Source of the DNA: Symbiodinium natans
Taxonomy: Eukaryota; Sar; Dinophyceae; Suessiales; Symbiodiniaceae
DNA length: 64,000 bases
NCBI GenBank assembly: GCA_905221605.1
Contig: CAJNDS010000539.1
Location: forward strand, 53,157 to 117,156
Direction of reading: 5' to 3'
Shown here: positions 50,327-61,053 of the stretch, in pieces
Position numbering within the stretch: position 1 is the first letter of the stretch
How the letters are laid out: each line of letters starts with the position of its first letter
The notes under the pieces: generated by a model
The model's database searches: none
What the model saw: the letters and a program-made list of their open reading frames with translations, nothing else
Told to the model about the DNA's origin: nothing
Position numbers and translations under genes: made by a program

Positions 50327-50581
50327 GTGTTCAAAACGGTGCCCGACTCGGTCTTGGCTTCTGCCAAGCGCCCGTTGGAATCTGTTGCCAAGCATCGCAT
50401 CAAAGTCCAGGGCATTCGTGCAAGCAGTTGCAAGCAGGGTCCGCCCCGGTTCACACTCTCTACTAAAGGACAAGAAGGCCCCCCTGCAAACGGTACTCGC
50501 CGTGGTATAGAATATGTGGTGGGTTTGGATGGCATGTCTGGTCGAGGCCGCTCCTCCCGCCGAAGCCCAAAAGGCTTTTGA
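50327..50581 (+). CDS. candidate exon, basic hypothetical protein
   Basis: Reads FKTVPDSVLASAKRPLESVA, KHRIKVQGIRASSCKQGPPR, NGTRRGIEYVVGLDGMSGRG, ending at TGA 50579. Coding bias is good, although the minus strand across 50290-50783 is open too. Function unknown. Confidence 0.35.
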   Translation: MFKTVPDSVLASAKRPLESVAKHRIKVQGIRASSCKQGPPRFTLSTKGQEGPPANGTRRGIEYVVGLDGMSGRGRSSRRSPKGF

Positions 50582-50870
50582 GGTGGAGGCGCCCTGCTAC
50601 TGGAGAGCCGGGTTTCTGGTTGTGGTACTGAAAAGTACTGGAGCGAACATCTCCCAAAACATGCAAGACAGCCCAACATGTCAACCTGACAGGCCCCCCT
50701 TGCCAACATGCCCGTGTTTGCGCTACGGGGCGACTGGCCTTGATGTGGGGCGAAACTGGGGCATTCTGGCGGGGCAAGGTCATTTTAAGAGCAACGCTTG
50801 CTGCACAAGATATCAGCTCTGCTCATCTGAGGTGGAGACCTCTTTACTTCTGCATTCAGTCCTGAGATAG
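50514..50870 (+). CDS. candidate exon, hypothetical protein
   Basis: A different + frame that becomes convincing from about 50540: EAAPPAEAQKAFEVEAPCYW, GFLVVVLKSTGANISQNMQD, then a Cys/Pro-rich end, TAG 50868. Probably a following exon or a frameshifted continuation of the previous frame. Confidence 0.3.
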   Translation: MWWVWMACLVEAAPPAEAQKAFEVEAPCYWRAGFLVVVLKSTGANISQNMQDSPTCQPDRPPLPTCPCLRYGATGLDVGRNWGILAGQGHFKSNACCTRYQLCSSEVETSLLLHSVLR

Positions 50871-50989
50871 CTTCCGGTTTGTGATGGGAACTGCACGAGC
50901 TGCGCCGAAGCGGACTGCAGGCCTCGTGCATTCCTTCTTTCACTCTCTCACCCCAACGCGGCACGCGGGTAACTAGCGGCTACTAGCGC

Positions 50990-51180
50990 ATACAAGTGGC
51001 AGGTCAAGCATGGCAGGCTGGTGAGCTCGTGTTATACATGTCATTACAAACTTGCAATCGGAGCAAATTACGGCACAGACTATGCAAGTGTAGCTTTCAA
51101 TCCTGCCTTCGATTCCAGCCACTAAGTTTCATGTGGCAGGTGAAGCATGGCAGGTCAAGCATGTTGCGCGGCGTCCTGCG
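50990..51180. repeat. dispersed short direct repeat
   Basis: GGCAGGTCAAGCATG and near variants occur four times (about 50998, 51007, 51137, 51149). Nothing else seen here. Confidence 0.6.
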
Positions 51181-51276
51181 CCGTCTTGTGAAATGTCAGC
51201 TAATTATGGACAGACCATTCTAAACGCTGCCAGAGCAGCTTTGAATCTTGCCCCGGGCTTTGTCGGGCCTTACCAG

Positions 51277-51600
51277 TATATTCATATATACATATACACA
51301 TATACACATATACACATATATACATCTATGCATATATGCATATATATACATATATATATATGTATATATGTATATATGTATATATGTATATATGTATATG
51401 TGTACATATACACATATACACATATACACATATATACATACGTACATATATACAGATATACAGACATACACATATACAGATATACATATATACATATATA
51501 CATGTATATATACATATATACACATATACACATATACGCATATATACATATATACATATATACATATATACATATATACATATATACATATATACATATG
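51277..51600. repeat. (TATACA)n / (TATATG)n microsatellite
   Basis: About 320 bp of TA-rich hexanucleotide repeats that change strand phase (ATACAC to ATATGT and back). The long Tyr/Ile/His frames on both strands are artefacts of the repeat. Confidence 0.97.
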
Positions 51601-51664
51601 AGAGAGGGACCTTTATGTACTATGTTGCTACCTCTTTTTCTATATGTATAGAGAACATATGGAA

Positions 51665-53910
51665 GAATTAAATGATTTAAATTATTTAAATTATTTTTGA
51701 GGCCCGTGAATTTAAAAAAATTAATTCGAGATTTAAATTATTTAAATTCGCGGGCCCGGAAACTAATTTAACTAATTTAAATACCGAATTAAATTATTTA
51801 AATTCACGGGCCTCGAAACTAATTTAAATAATTCAAATCAGGATTTAAATTATTTAAATTATTTAAATTATTGAAATTATTTAAATTATTTAAACTATTT
51901 AAATTATCTAAATGGTCTGGGTTCAGAGAAATCCTCGATCTATTTGAAATATTTAGACTATTTAAATTATTTAAATTCACGGGCTCGGAAAAGAATTTAA
52001 ATAATTTAAATCCGGATTTGAATTATTTAAATTAGTTACGAGGCCCGTGAATTTAAATAATTCAATTCGGGATTTAAATTATTTAAATTAGTTTCCGGGC
52101 CCGCGAATTTAAATAATTTAAAGAATTTAAATAGATCCAGATTTTCTCCGAGCCCAGACCATTTAACTAATTTAAATAATTTAAATAATTTAAATAATTT
52201 AAATCGGGATTTGAATTATTTAAATTAGTTTCGAGGCCCGTGAATTTAAATAATTTTATTCGGGATTTAAATTATTTACATTCGCGGGCCCGGAAACTAA
52301 TTTAACTAATTTAAATACCGAATTAAATTATTTAATTCACGGGCCTCGAAACTAATTTAAATAATTCAAATCAGGATTTAAATTATTTAAATTATTTAAA
52401 TTTTTTTAAATTATCTAAATGGTCTGGGTTCAGAGAAATCCTCGATCTATTTGAAATATTTAGACTATTTAAATTATTTAAATTCACGGGCTCCGAAAAG
52501 AATTTAAATAATTTAAATCGGGATTTGAATTATTTAAATTAGTTACGAGGCCCGTGAATTTAAATAATTCAATTCGGGATTTAAATTATTTAAATTAGTT
52601 TCCGGGCCCGCGAATTCAAATAATTTAAAGAATTTAAATAGATCCAGATTTTCTCCGAGCCCAGACCATTTAACTAATTTAAATAATGTAAATAATTTAA
52701 ATAATTTAAATCGGGATTTGAATTATTTAAATTAGTTACGAGGCCCGTGAATTTAAATAATTTCATTCGGGATTTAAATTATTTAAATTCGCAGGCCCGG
52801 AAACTAATTTATCTAATTTAAATACCGAATTAAATTATTTATATTCACGGGCCTCGAAACTAATTTAAATAATTCAAATCCGGGTTTAAATTATTTAAAT
52901 TATTTAAATTAGTTAAATGGTCTGGGCTCGGAGAAAATCTGGATCTATTTAAATTCTTTAAATTATCTAAATTATTTAAATTCACTGGCTCGGAAAAGAA
53001 TTTAAATAATTTAAATCAGGATTTGAATTATTTAAATTAGTTTCGAGGCCCGTGAATTTAAATAATTTAATTCGGGATTTAAATTATTTAAATTCGCGGG
53101 CCCGGAAACTAATTTAACTAATTTAAATACCGAATTAAATTATTTAAATTCACGGGCCTCGAAACTAATTTAAATAATTCAAATCCGGATTTAAATTATT
53201 TAAATTATTTAAATTATTTAAATTATTTAAATTATTTAAATTATTTAAAGTATTTAAATTAGTTAAATGGTCTGGGCTCGGAGAAAATCTGGATCTATTT
53301 AAAGTCTTTAAATTATTTAAATTATTTAAATTCACGGGCTCGGAAAAGAATTTAAATAATTCAAATCGGGATTTGAATCATTTAAATTAGTTTCGAGGCC
53401 CGTGAATTCAAATAATTTAATTCGGGATTTAAATTATTTAAATTCACGGTCCCGGAAACTAATTTAACTAATTTAAATACCGAATTAAATTATTTAAATT
53501 CACGGGCCTCGAAACTAATTTAAATAATTCAAATCCGGATTTAAATTATTTAAATTACTAAATTAGTTAAATGGTCTGGGCTCGGAGAAAATCTGGATCT
53601 ATTTAAATTCTTTAAATTATTTAGATTACTTAAATTCACGGGCTGGGAAAAGAATTTAGATAATTTAAATCGGGATTTGATTTATTAAAATTAGTTTCGA
53701 GGCCCGTGAATGAAATCATTTAATTCGGGATTTACATTAATTAAATTAGTTTCGAAGTGCGTGAATTTAAATAATTTAAATAATTTAAATAGGTCCAGAT
53801 TTTCTCCAAGCAGAAACCATTTAAATAATTTAAATAATTTAACAAATTTAACTAATTTAAATACTTTAAATATTTTAAATAGTTGAAATCAGGGTTTAAA
53901 TTATTTAGAC
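51665..53910. repeat. AT-rich higher-order satellite with inverted units
   Basis: Built from a 9-bp word AAATTATTT with embedded GC islands (GGCCCGTGAATTTAAA, its complement, and CGGGCCCGCGAATTT). The island GGTCTGGGCTCGGAGAAAAT occurs in both orientations, giving head-to-head units. Direct higher-order spacing of the GGCCCGTGAATTT landmark is about 530 bp (51702 to 52232), 511 bp (to 52743), 304 bp, 351 bp and 303 bp. No coding. Confidence 0.95.
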
Positions 53911-54089
53911 CCTTTAGGGTTAGTAGCTTAAAACCGTATAGGGACCGGAAAGTATAATGGTTTTTGACTCTACAGCGCGCTTTTTTACAGTAATATTAAA
54001 ATAAAGTCTGGCGTCAGGTATGGTCGCTTTTGATTCTCACCATCGAATGCGCGGAGCCTACAGTGAATGCAGTGTTAACTCAACTCGGA

Positions 54090-54250
54090 GTACTGTTTTC
54101 GGTCTCCGGGAAAGCGGGGTACTGTTTTCGGTCCCTGAACACGGTGGTACTGTTTTCGGTCCACCGTCTCCCCCTCTCTTGTTTGTGTATTGTTATCTCG
54201 CCAACTGTACAGTAAACAGCACAGACAACATGGTGGTACTGTTATCGGTC
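54090..54250. repeat. four-copy 15-bp motif cluster
   Basis: GTACTGTTTTCGGTC occurs at 54090-54104, 54119-54133 and 54147-54161 and, with one change (GTTATCGGTC), at 54236-54250. An open frame (54020-54268) crosses it, but the repeat makes that frame doubtful. The role is unknown; a binding site array is one possibility. Confidence 0.8.
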
Positions 54251-54457
54251 CACTGTGTTTGTGCTTAAATTATTACAACAACATGAAACATATCATATTC
54301 TTTTTACATGTGCTGTAACTTGTAGGACTTACATACGGCCGCGTGCCGCGTGCCAATATTGATTGCTTGTAACAGTGCCGCGGCCCGCACACGCGACATA
54401 CCCCGTTACAGATGGTATATATCAACGGCCGAGGTTTTGCGACAGACCTGTTTGTTG

Positions 54458-56250
54458 TTGTCTGCAGGTTCCAAGTCTTGCTTATCGGGTGGTAAGTGAT
54501 CGTATGTTTCAAAAAAAATAGTATGTAACACTGAATTTTAAACCCCCTTAACCCCTTAAAGGCTGCGTATGTGGGGTGGTTTTAGTCTTGCTTTTCCGGG
54601 GGTAAGTGTTCGTAAATTTCAAGAAGCAAATATATATGTAACACTGAATTTTTAACATCCTTCAACCCTGAAAGGCTGCGTATGTGGGGTGGTTCTAAGT
54701 CTTGCTTATCGGGGGGTAAGTCTTCGTAAGTTTCAAGAAGAAATATATATGTAACACTGAGTTTTTAACACCCTTCAACCCTTAAAGGCTGCGTATGTGG
54801 GGTGGTTCTAAGTCTTGCTTATCGGGGGGTAGGTGTTCGTAATTTTCAAGAAGCAGATACATATGTAACACTGAATTTTAAACCCCCTTAAGCCCTTAAA
54901 GGCTGCGTATGTGGGGTGGTTCTAAGTCTTGCTTATCGGGGGGTAAGTGTTCGTAAGTTTCAAGAAGCAAATATATATGTAACACCGAATTTTTAACCCC
55001 CTTAAGCCCAAAAAGGCTGCGTATGTGGGGTGGTTTTAAGTCTTGCTTATCGGGGGGTAAGTGTTCGTAAGTTTCAAGAAGCTAATGTATATGTAACGCC
55101 GAATTTTAAACCCTCTTAAGCCCTTAAAGGCTGCGTATGTGGGGTGCTTCTAAGTCTTGCTTATCGGGGGGTAAGTGTTAGTAAGTTTCAATAAGCAAAT
55201 ATATATATATATATGTAACACTGAATTTTTAACACCCTTCAACCCTTAAAGGCTGCGTATGTGGGGTGGTTCTAAGTCTTGCTCATCGGGGGGTAAGTGT
55301 TCGTAAGTTTCAAGAAGCAAATATATATGTAACACTGAATTTCAAACACCCTTAAACCCTTAAAGGCTGCGTATGTGGGGTGGTTCTAAGTCTTGCTTAT
55401 CGGGGGGTAAGTGTTCGTAACCTTCAAGAAGCAAATATTTATGTTACCCTGAATTTTAAACCCCCTTAAACCCTTAAAGGCTGCGTATGTGGGGTGGTTC
55501 TAGGTCTTGCTTATCGGGGGGTAAGTGTTCGTAAGTTTCAAGAAGCAAATATATATATATATGTAACCGGAATTTTTAACACCCTTCAACCCTTAAAGGC
55601 TGCGTATGTGGGGTGGTTCTAAGTGTTGCTCATCGGGGGGTAAGTGTTCGTAAGTTTCAAGAAGCAAATATATATGTAACACTGAATTTCAAACACCCTT
55701 AAACCCTTAAAGGCTGCGTATGTGGGGTGGTTCTAAGTCTTGCTTATCGGGGGGTAAGTGTTCGTAACCTTCAAGAAGCAAATATTTATGTTACCCTGAA
55801 TTTTAAACCCCCTTAAACCCTTAAAGGCTGCGTATGTGGGGTGGTTCTAGGTCTTGCTTATCGGGGGGTAAGTGTTCGTAAGTTTCAAGAAGCAAATATA
55901 TATATATATGTAACCGGAATTTTTAACACCCTTCAACCCTTAAAGGCTGCGTATGTGGGGTGGTTCTAAGTGTTGCTCATCGGGGGGTAAGTGTTCGTAA
56001 GTTTCAAGAAGCAAATATATATGTAACACTGAATTTCAAACACCCTTAAACCCTTAAAGGCTGCGTATGTGGGGTGGTTCTAAGTCTTGCTTATCGGGGG
56101 GTAAGTGTTCGTAACCTTCAAGAGGCAAATATATATGTTACCCTGAATTTTAAACCCCCTTAAACCCTTAAAGGCTGCGTATGTGGGGTGGTTCTAGGTC
56201 TTGCTTATCGGGGGGTAAGTGTTCGTAAATTTCAAGAAGCTGTGAGGGTT
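54458..56250. repeat. 15-copy 114-bp tandem array with 347-bp higher-order period
   Basis: The landmark GGCTGCGTATGTGGGGTG starts at 54561, 54674, 54787, 54901, 55015, 55129, 55251, 55365, 55479, 55598, 55712, 55826, 55945, 56059 and 56173. The last nine copies form three near-identical trimers spaced 347 bp. Each unit carries CTTATCGGGGGGTAAGTG, an A/T tract, and a CCTTAAACCCTTAAA segment. Partial copies flank both ends. Confidence 0.97.
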
Positions 56251-56520
56251 CCAGGTCTTGCTTGTCGCGGCCAACCCCACTCGGTCCTCAACAGTGGAAT
56301 TTTCCAGGCTTTCGGCAAGACACCCCCGAAGCCTGAAAACCGAAATTCCCCAAAATCTGTGTTCTTGCCTCCCGCCGCGGGACATACCCCATTACAAGTG
56401 CGTTACGTACCCGCGACAGACCAGACATAGTCCATTGCGACATCTGCGTAAGCAACGTGCACCCCAAATAGATGCATGATCGTCCTACCCCAATGCGCCC
56501 TGAGACCCTTTTTTAGTGCA

Positions 56521-56585
56521 TGAATATAATATAATATAATCTAATATAATATAATATGATATATATTATAATATAGCATGATACG
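56521..56585. repeat. (AATAT)n microsatellite
   Basis: TATAATATAA-type pentanucleotide run. Confidence 0.85.
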
Positions 56586-56589
56586 AACG

Positions 56590-57480
56590 TGCGCGCGACA
56601 GATGTCTGTAACTAGCCCGGCGTTACAGAGGTCTGTAACAGGTGGGCGCGGGCGCGGGCCGCGACAACCGGATGTTTAGGCACACAGCCATATCAATACA
56701 GTGAAAAGAGCACAATGTATTCGTTTCAAGAATCTGTTGGAGATTCGCTGCGTGACAGCAGCAGTATAAAAACACTTCATTTGCGTGAATCATTAAGAAA
56801 ATGCATGGAAAAACACCAGGCCAGCCAGGCCTAGCATAAACGCATCAACGTGTTTTTTACAATCATATCGATAGCATCCTATCCTAAATCCTTGAAACCC
56901 AAAGCAAGCGATATACCGTAAACGTATGTACTTGAGGTCCTAGATTTTTTGCTTTATGATACTTAAAGAACCCCATACAATAAGAGCGCGCAACATGACG
57001 CATTCCATGCTTTGGAGTGTATAAATGCATTGGGTCTATAGGCAAAAAAATGACACATGTCAGGCCCTGAACTGCGTCATCGTTCCTTCGTGAAAGACGA
57101 AGCATGACAGGACACATCTCAAGTCCTGACTATGTCATTGTTGTCTAGTAGAGGGCGACGCATGACAAGTGAACTCCAAAAAGATTGACCCAAAGAATTT
57201 TACGGCTATTATGGTGTTGTCCGCTGGGATAAATGTTGAGTCAAGAATTATCAGGGAGGTTTCAGGGACCGCGACTAGTTTCATGGTTCTTATGGTTCTT
57301 AAGGTTACTAATCTCATTGTGTTTTTGTTGGTTCTTTTTTCAGCTTCAGATTAGGCGGCGAAGAGTAAAGAACAAGAACCCCTGAAAACATTTAGGGGTG
57401 CGGTTGCAGCTGTAAGTTTCTTGACTTGACGAGGACAATGCCGGCTTTTGTGACTTCAAGCGCAGTACTGAACAATGGAT
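56590..57480. other. no gene seen; short diverged tandem repeat
   Basis: About 57050-57170 holds two diverged 58-60-bp units, each running from GACACAT to GCATGACA and including a GTCATNGTT core. GTTACAG/CTGTAAC words occur near 56604-56635. No supported frame. Confidence 0.4.
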
Positions 57481-57737
57481 TTAAGGTTTGAGATTTGAGG
57501 GTACGGTTTTTAGACGGACAAGGCTTCGACAATTGCAGGCTTTGGATATTGGAGTTCAGACGCTGGCGTTAGCGAGTGCACCGTCTCGTCATGCTTCGGC
57601 TGCATCAAGCCTTTGCTCAAGTTGTACGTCTTTTCTTCGGCGTTCTTGCGTTGTACCTCGCAGGCCAGCCTTTGCAGATTGCAGATTGACCATCTGTAAG
57701 AACTTTATTTTGATTCGTTATACAAATTCAGGCGTCA

Positions 57738-58170
57738 TGGGGAAGAGCAAGAAGCGCCAGTCGGACAAGGACAAGAAACACCAGTCGCCGCACACGACGT
57801 GGAAGAAGAACTCCCGAGCGATGGCTCTCCTCTTAGTTTTTTTACTTTTTTCGGCGACTTTAGCTCTGCATGTTAAAATCACGTTGATAAGGAACACTAG
57901 GAGTCCCTTCGCCAGAAGAAGAAGCAAGAGGAAGAGAAGAAGAACAAGGCCATTCGACTGTAGACGTTCATACGAACTGGAGCATAGTATCTCTAACTGC
58001 AAGAATTTGTTTACATGAAGAGCAATATTACTATGCTAAGGAAGTAAAGTTTTGTGCACTGGCTGGAGGTGAATTCTATCATGAAGAAGACCCCGGAGCC
58101 TGCAAAGCAGATCCATTTCAAGGATACGCCGAAGGCTGGCGTGAGCGATTTGAATGCTGAGTCGTAGTGT
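57738..58170 (+). CDS. candidate small Lys-rich gene, three short exon-like pieces
   Basis: The piece from ATG 57738 reads MGKSKKRQSDKDKKHQSPHT, with about 90 percent G/C third positions in an otherwise AT-rich region. A second piece near 57903-57960 reads ESLRQKKKQEEEKKNKAIRL in another frame, and a third at 58081-58167 reads MKKTPEPAKQIHFKDTPKAG and ends VSDLNAES, TAG. The poly-T and CTTTAG between the first two look intronic. Overall it resembles a small nuclear or nucleolar basic protein, but no family is assigned. Another frame (57892-58159) is also open and protein-like. Confidence 0.35.
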
Positions 58171-58415
58171 ACGTTTATGTAAGGTCGTGATGGTGGACTC
58201 CTACAAGCACGAGAAACACCTGTGGCTGTTCGCTTATTTTGTTTATGTTTAGACATGTTTAGACTTCCTGGAATGTCGGTATGCTCATCTAGATTTTCAC
58301 GAGGCACCACAACGACTGGCGCAATCTGCTTGTTTTGTGCAATACTTGCGAGCTCCGCCAGCATTTCTGGCAGGGCCGCATGGAGGCAGTGAAACAACCG
58401 CATCCGTATTGACAA
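58011..58415 (-). CDS. candidate 134-aa ORF, minus strand, C-terminal membrane segment
   Basis: ATG at 58415 to TAA at 58011: ALPEMLAELASIAQNKQIAP, VVVVPRENLDEHTDIPGSLN, a basic middle, then hydrophobic segments KWICFAGSGVFFMIEF and YFLSIVILLFM. It overlaps the third exon-like piece of the + strand Lys-rich gene, so at most one of the two is real in that overlap. Family unknown. Confidence 0.35.
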   Translation of the reverse strand: MSIRMRLFHCLHAALPEMLAELASIAQNKQIAPVVVVPRENLDEHTDIPGSLNMSKHKQNKRTATGVSRACRSPPSRPYINVHYDSAFKSLTPAFGVSLKWICFAGSGVFFMIEFTSSQCTKLYFLSIVILLFM

Positions 58416-59352
58416 TGATGTTGTAAACTTTACGTTGTCGTGAGGGAGCTCCGGGAAAGTGCCATTTTGCTCAGTGGAAGTCGCCAGCTCATTGCCGAAT
58501 TAATCCTTTTACGCTTTTTTCATCGTTTAACACTTGAAGTATTCTCCCCCCGCAATGAGGTTCGTCTGCGGACAATGTCTTCTTCAGCCTGCGTCGAAGC
58601 TTCACTCAACGCAGCCCGTCCTAATCAGCTGTCTTAGTCATAAGAAGATTTTATCACACCAGTGCAATCTAAGGTCGAGTAACCTTAGACGCTGATCGCA
58701 GAGCAGCAAGGCGAGGCGGCGCCTAAAAAGGCAAACCTTGCCTGAGTGCTGCGAGTGCAAGACTTGCGCTTCAATTCAGCAGTCTCGTCAAGCGCTTCTT
58801 GCTAGTATTTAAATTAAAGTACAATTTAATGATATACACATGAGGATAAACAGATTTGCCGCAATATTTTCAGCTCAAGTTGCTTGTGCCAACTCAAGAA
58901 GACTCGCCGGGAGTGACTTGCTTAAATTTATGAGTGTACTCTCTTTCTTTTAACATTCAGCCGAGGTATACTTGATCGCGTTCACACCTTGGAGCAGACA
59001 AATGAACTGTGAAAGCGTACAGAAACATATTCGTGTGTATGTTGCATTTTTTAAATGAGGCGCACCGAGAAGCACATGTGCCTCGGTAAAATAATATTTT
59101 TAGTTGCAGGGATGAATACATCATGCATCAACCTAAGGTCTTCGACGATGCGCTGGTCGAAAATGCGATGGTTGATGGATGAAGATGAGCCTCCAAGCTT
59201 GACATGTTCGTGTGGTTGCATTCGCTTGTCTAAAGGATCGTCAGGCTGGACGTTGACTTCGAGTCAGAGAACATATCATCTTCTGCGAACAGTTCCTTGC
59301 TACACAATTATACACAAGAAGCTAAAGCAAAAAACATAAAGAAAGCCAGGAC

Positions 59353-59631
59353 GTGCGGCGCGTGTCCCTCGCTGGCGAGACGACGTGTGACTTGACTTCA
59401 AGCGAAAACGTGCAAGGATCGGATCTCAACGTCTATGCTGAGGACGTCGGACGCCGTGATCACGCCCGTCGAATTTTTAAAGCAGCAGCTGAGCTAAATT
59501 CCGATAGGCAATACACCATTTTAGTAAGGCGCGCTGCCAATGGCCTGGCAGACGACTGCGAAGCAAAAGATCTGTGCTTGCCTCAGTACAGCCTGAACTA
59601 TTTCATTTATATGTGTAAACTTTTCAAGTAA
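59353..59631 (+). CDS. candidate exon in duplicated unit 1
   Basis: Frame reads SENVQGSDLNVYAEDVGRRD, HARRIFKAAAELNSDRQYTI, LVRRAANGLADDCEAKDLCL and ends at TAA. Unit 2 keeps the same frame through HARRVFEAAEL (61742-61900) with an in-frame codon loss, then stops early. No family recognised. Confidence 0.4.
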   Translation: MRRVSLAGETTCDLTSSENVQGSDLNVYAEDVGRRDHARRIFKAAAELNSDRQYTILVRRAANGLADDCEAKDLCLPQYSLNYFIYMCKLFK

Positions 59632-60202
59632 GGAAATTCAAAGACGGCCGTCGCCATCGCGCAGTTACGTGTCAGGAACTTACTACAAAAACATCAATGA
59701 ACATATCGCGATCCGTTTTTTTTTGAGGGCTAATCGGTCCTGACGGACGACTGACAAGGAGAGTGCTGGACGCAGAAGTTGTGTTGAGTTTTGATTTCTC
59801 GTCATATATACTTATCCGTGCGTGACAAGCAGGACGAACGTGGTGTTGAAGGAGATCCGTTTGGACGCTAGTCCTGAGGTCAACGACGAGCTGCGCCCTA
59901 GACGAGACTTTTCAGTGATGTTTTTGCTTTTCAGAGGTGCGCTTAGATTTTAACGCAATGTCATGTTGGCGTATCTGCCAGGAGACCGGAAGATAAGTGT
60001 ATGCAAACGCGGCGACTTCTCAACATGGAGTGGGGATCTTAATTCTTGTATACAAACCGTAACTAAATGTTTCTCCCAACATAATAATGCGGCGGCCGAG
60101 GATTGCAGGCATCCACCACTGGCATCTTTTCCAGACACCTGTCTAGTATTTAGTTTAGAATATGATACCCCAGCTGCCCCATTCATGCAGCTTTGCTCAT
60201 AG

Positions 60203-60313
60203 GTCAGCCTCTGTGACGCACCCGAGCATCCTCAAGCTCCTCGAGATGGAGTAAAGGCCTCAGTTCCTGTAAGACCGCATGATAACATCACCGCACGCGC
60301 GTGTATTGTTTAA
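60203..60313 (+). CDS. candidate terminal exon in duplicated unit 1
   Basis: After GCTCATAG the frame reads VSLCDAPEHPQAPRDGVKAS, VPVRPHDNITARACIV, TAA. Unit 2 (62529-62639) has the same 36-codon frame and stop with three amino acid changes (P/R, R/L, C/Y) and at least two synonymous changes. Confidence 0.4.
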   Translation, partial: VSLCDAPEHPQAPRDGVKASVPVRPHDNITARACIV

Positions 60314-60816
60314 GGTCTCGTGCAGCTGACCACTGCTCTGACATTGTCTGGACCTGGAGGTTGCAAGAACGTTAATATTCTTAACACACATGAAGATGTG
60401 ACAATTATACATTCTTATCAGAAATTTTATCAAGCATGTATGTCTTCAGGTCGACCGCTGCAACAAATCCAAATATCGACGATGAGATCTTCAGCCTTCC
60501 TCGCGGACAGCATCAGTGTGGCTTAGCTTGTATTATTATTTTATTTTCGTATCATTGATAATATTAATGTTTTTAGTAATACTAGTATTATTATAACTAT
60601 TTGTTTGACTAAAATTTAATCGAAAACAATGCATTACCATGACTGCAGGGAAGCCCATCGGGTTTTGCTTCAAGATGGACAGTATCTTTACTTGGTGTTT
60701 CTGAGCTGCGTCTAAGATTCGAATGTCTCTCTACAATCCTGCACGCTTCCATTTTCAAGGCGACACTTTGGCGAAGAATATAATGTTTCGGACCTTGACG
60801 ACCAAGAAGACTGCAA

Positions 60817-61053
60817 CGACAAAGGCTCATCGAATTCTTGTTCTGTGTGAGTTCTTTTTCTTGTGCTAGGAATTAAGAGAGGCATGCTCATGAGCAAGAT
60901 TGTCGCGATTCTCCTGGTACAAGGTCTTTGCGCGACGACAAAGGCTCATCGAATTCTTGTTCTGTGTGAGTTCTTTTTCTTGTGCTAGGAATGAAAAGAG
61001 GCATGCTCATGAGCAAGATTGTCGCGATTCTCCTGGTACAAGGTCTTTGCGCG
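60817..61053. repeat. 119-bp internal tandem duplication
   Basis: CGACAAAGGCTCATCGAATT and the following sequence occur at 60817 and again at 60936, 119 bp apart, nearly identical (AATTAAGAG against AATGAAAAG). Unit 2 has a single copy. Confidence 0.9.

Noticed and set aside
51133-51671. Long reading frames of about 100-170 codons on both strands rich in Tyr, Ile and His
   Set aside because: They are translations of the TATACA/TATATG microsatellite.
54561-56190. 114-bp array as a CRISPR array
   Set aside because: Units are contiguous and similar over their whole length; there are no unique spacers of constant size, and the context is eukaryotic.
57900-57965. TAG read as glutamine, because DKEH and ESLRQKKK are joined by an in-frame TAG
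   Set aside because: TAG terminates several other convincing frames in this window, and an intron or other frame choice explains the case more simply.
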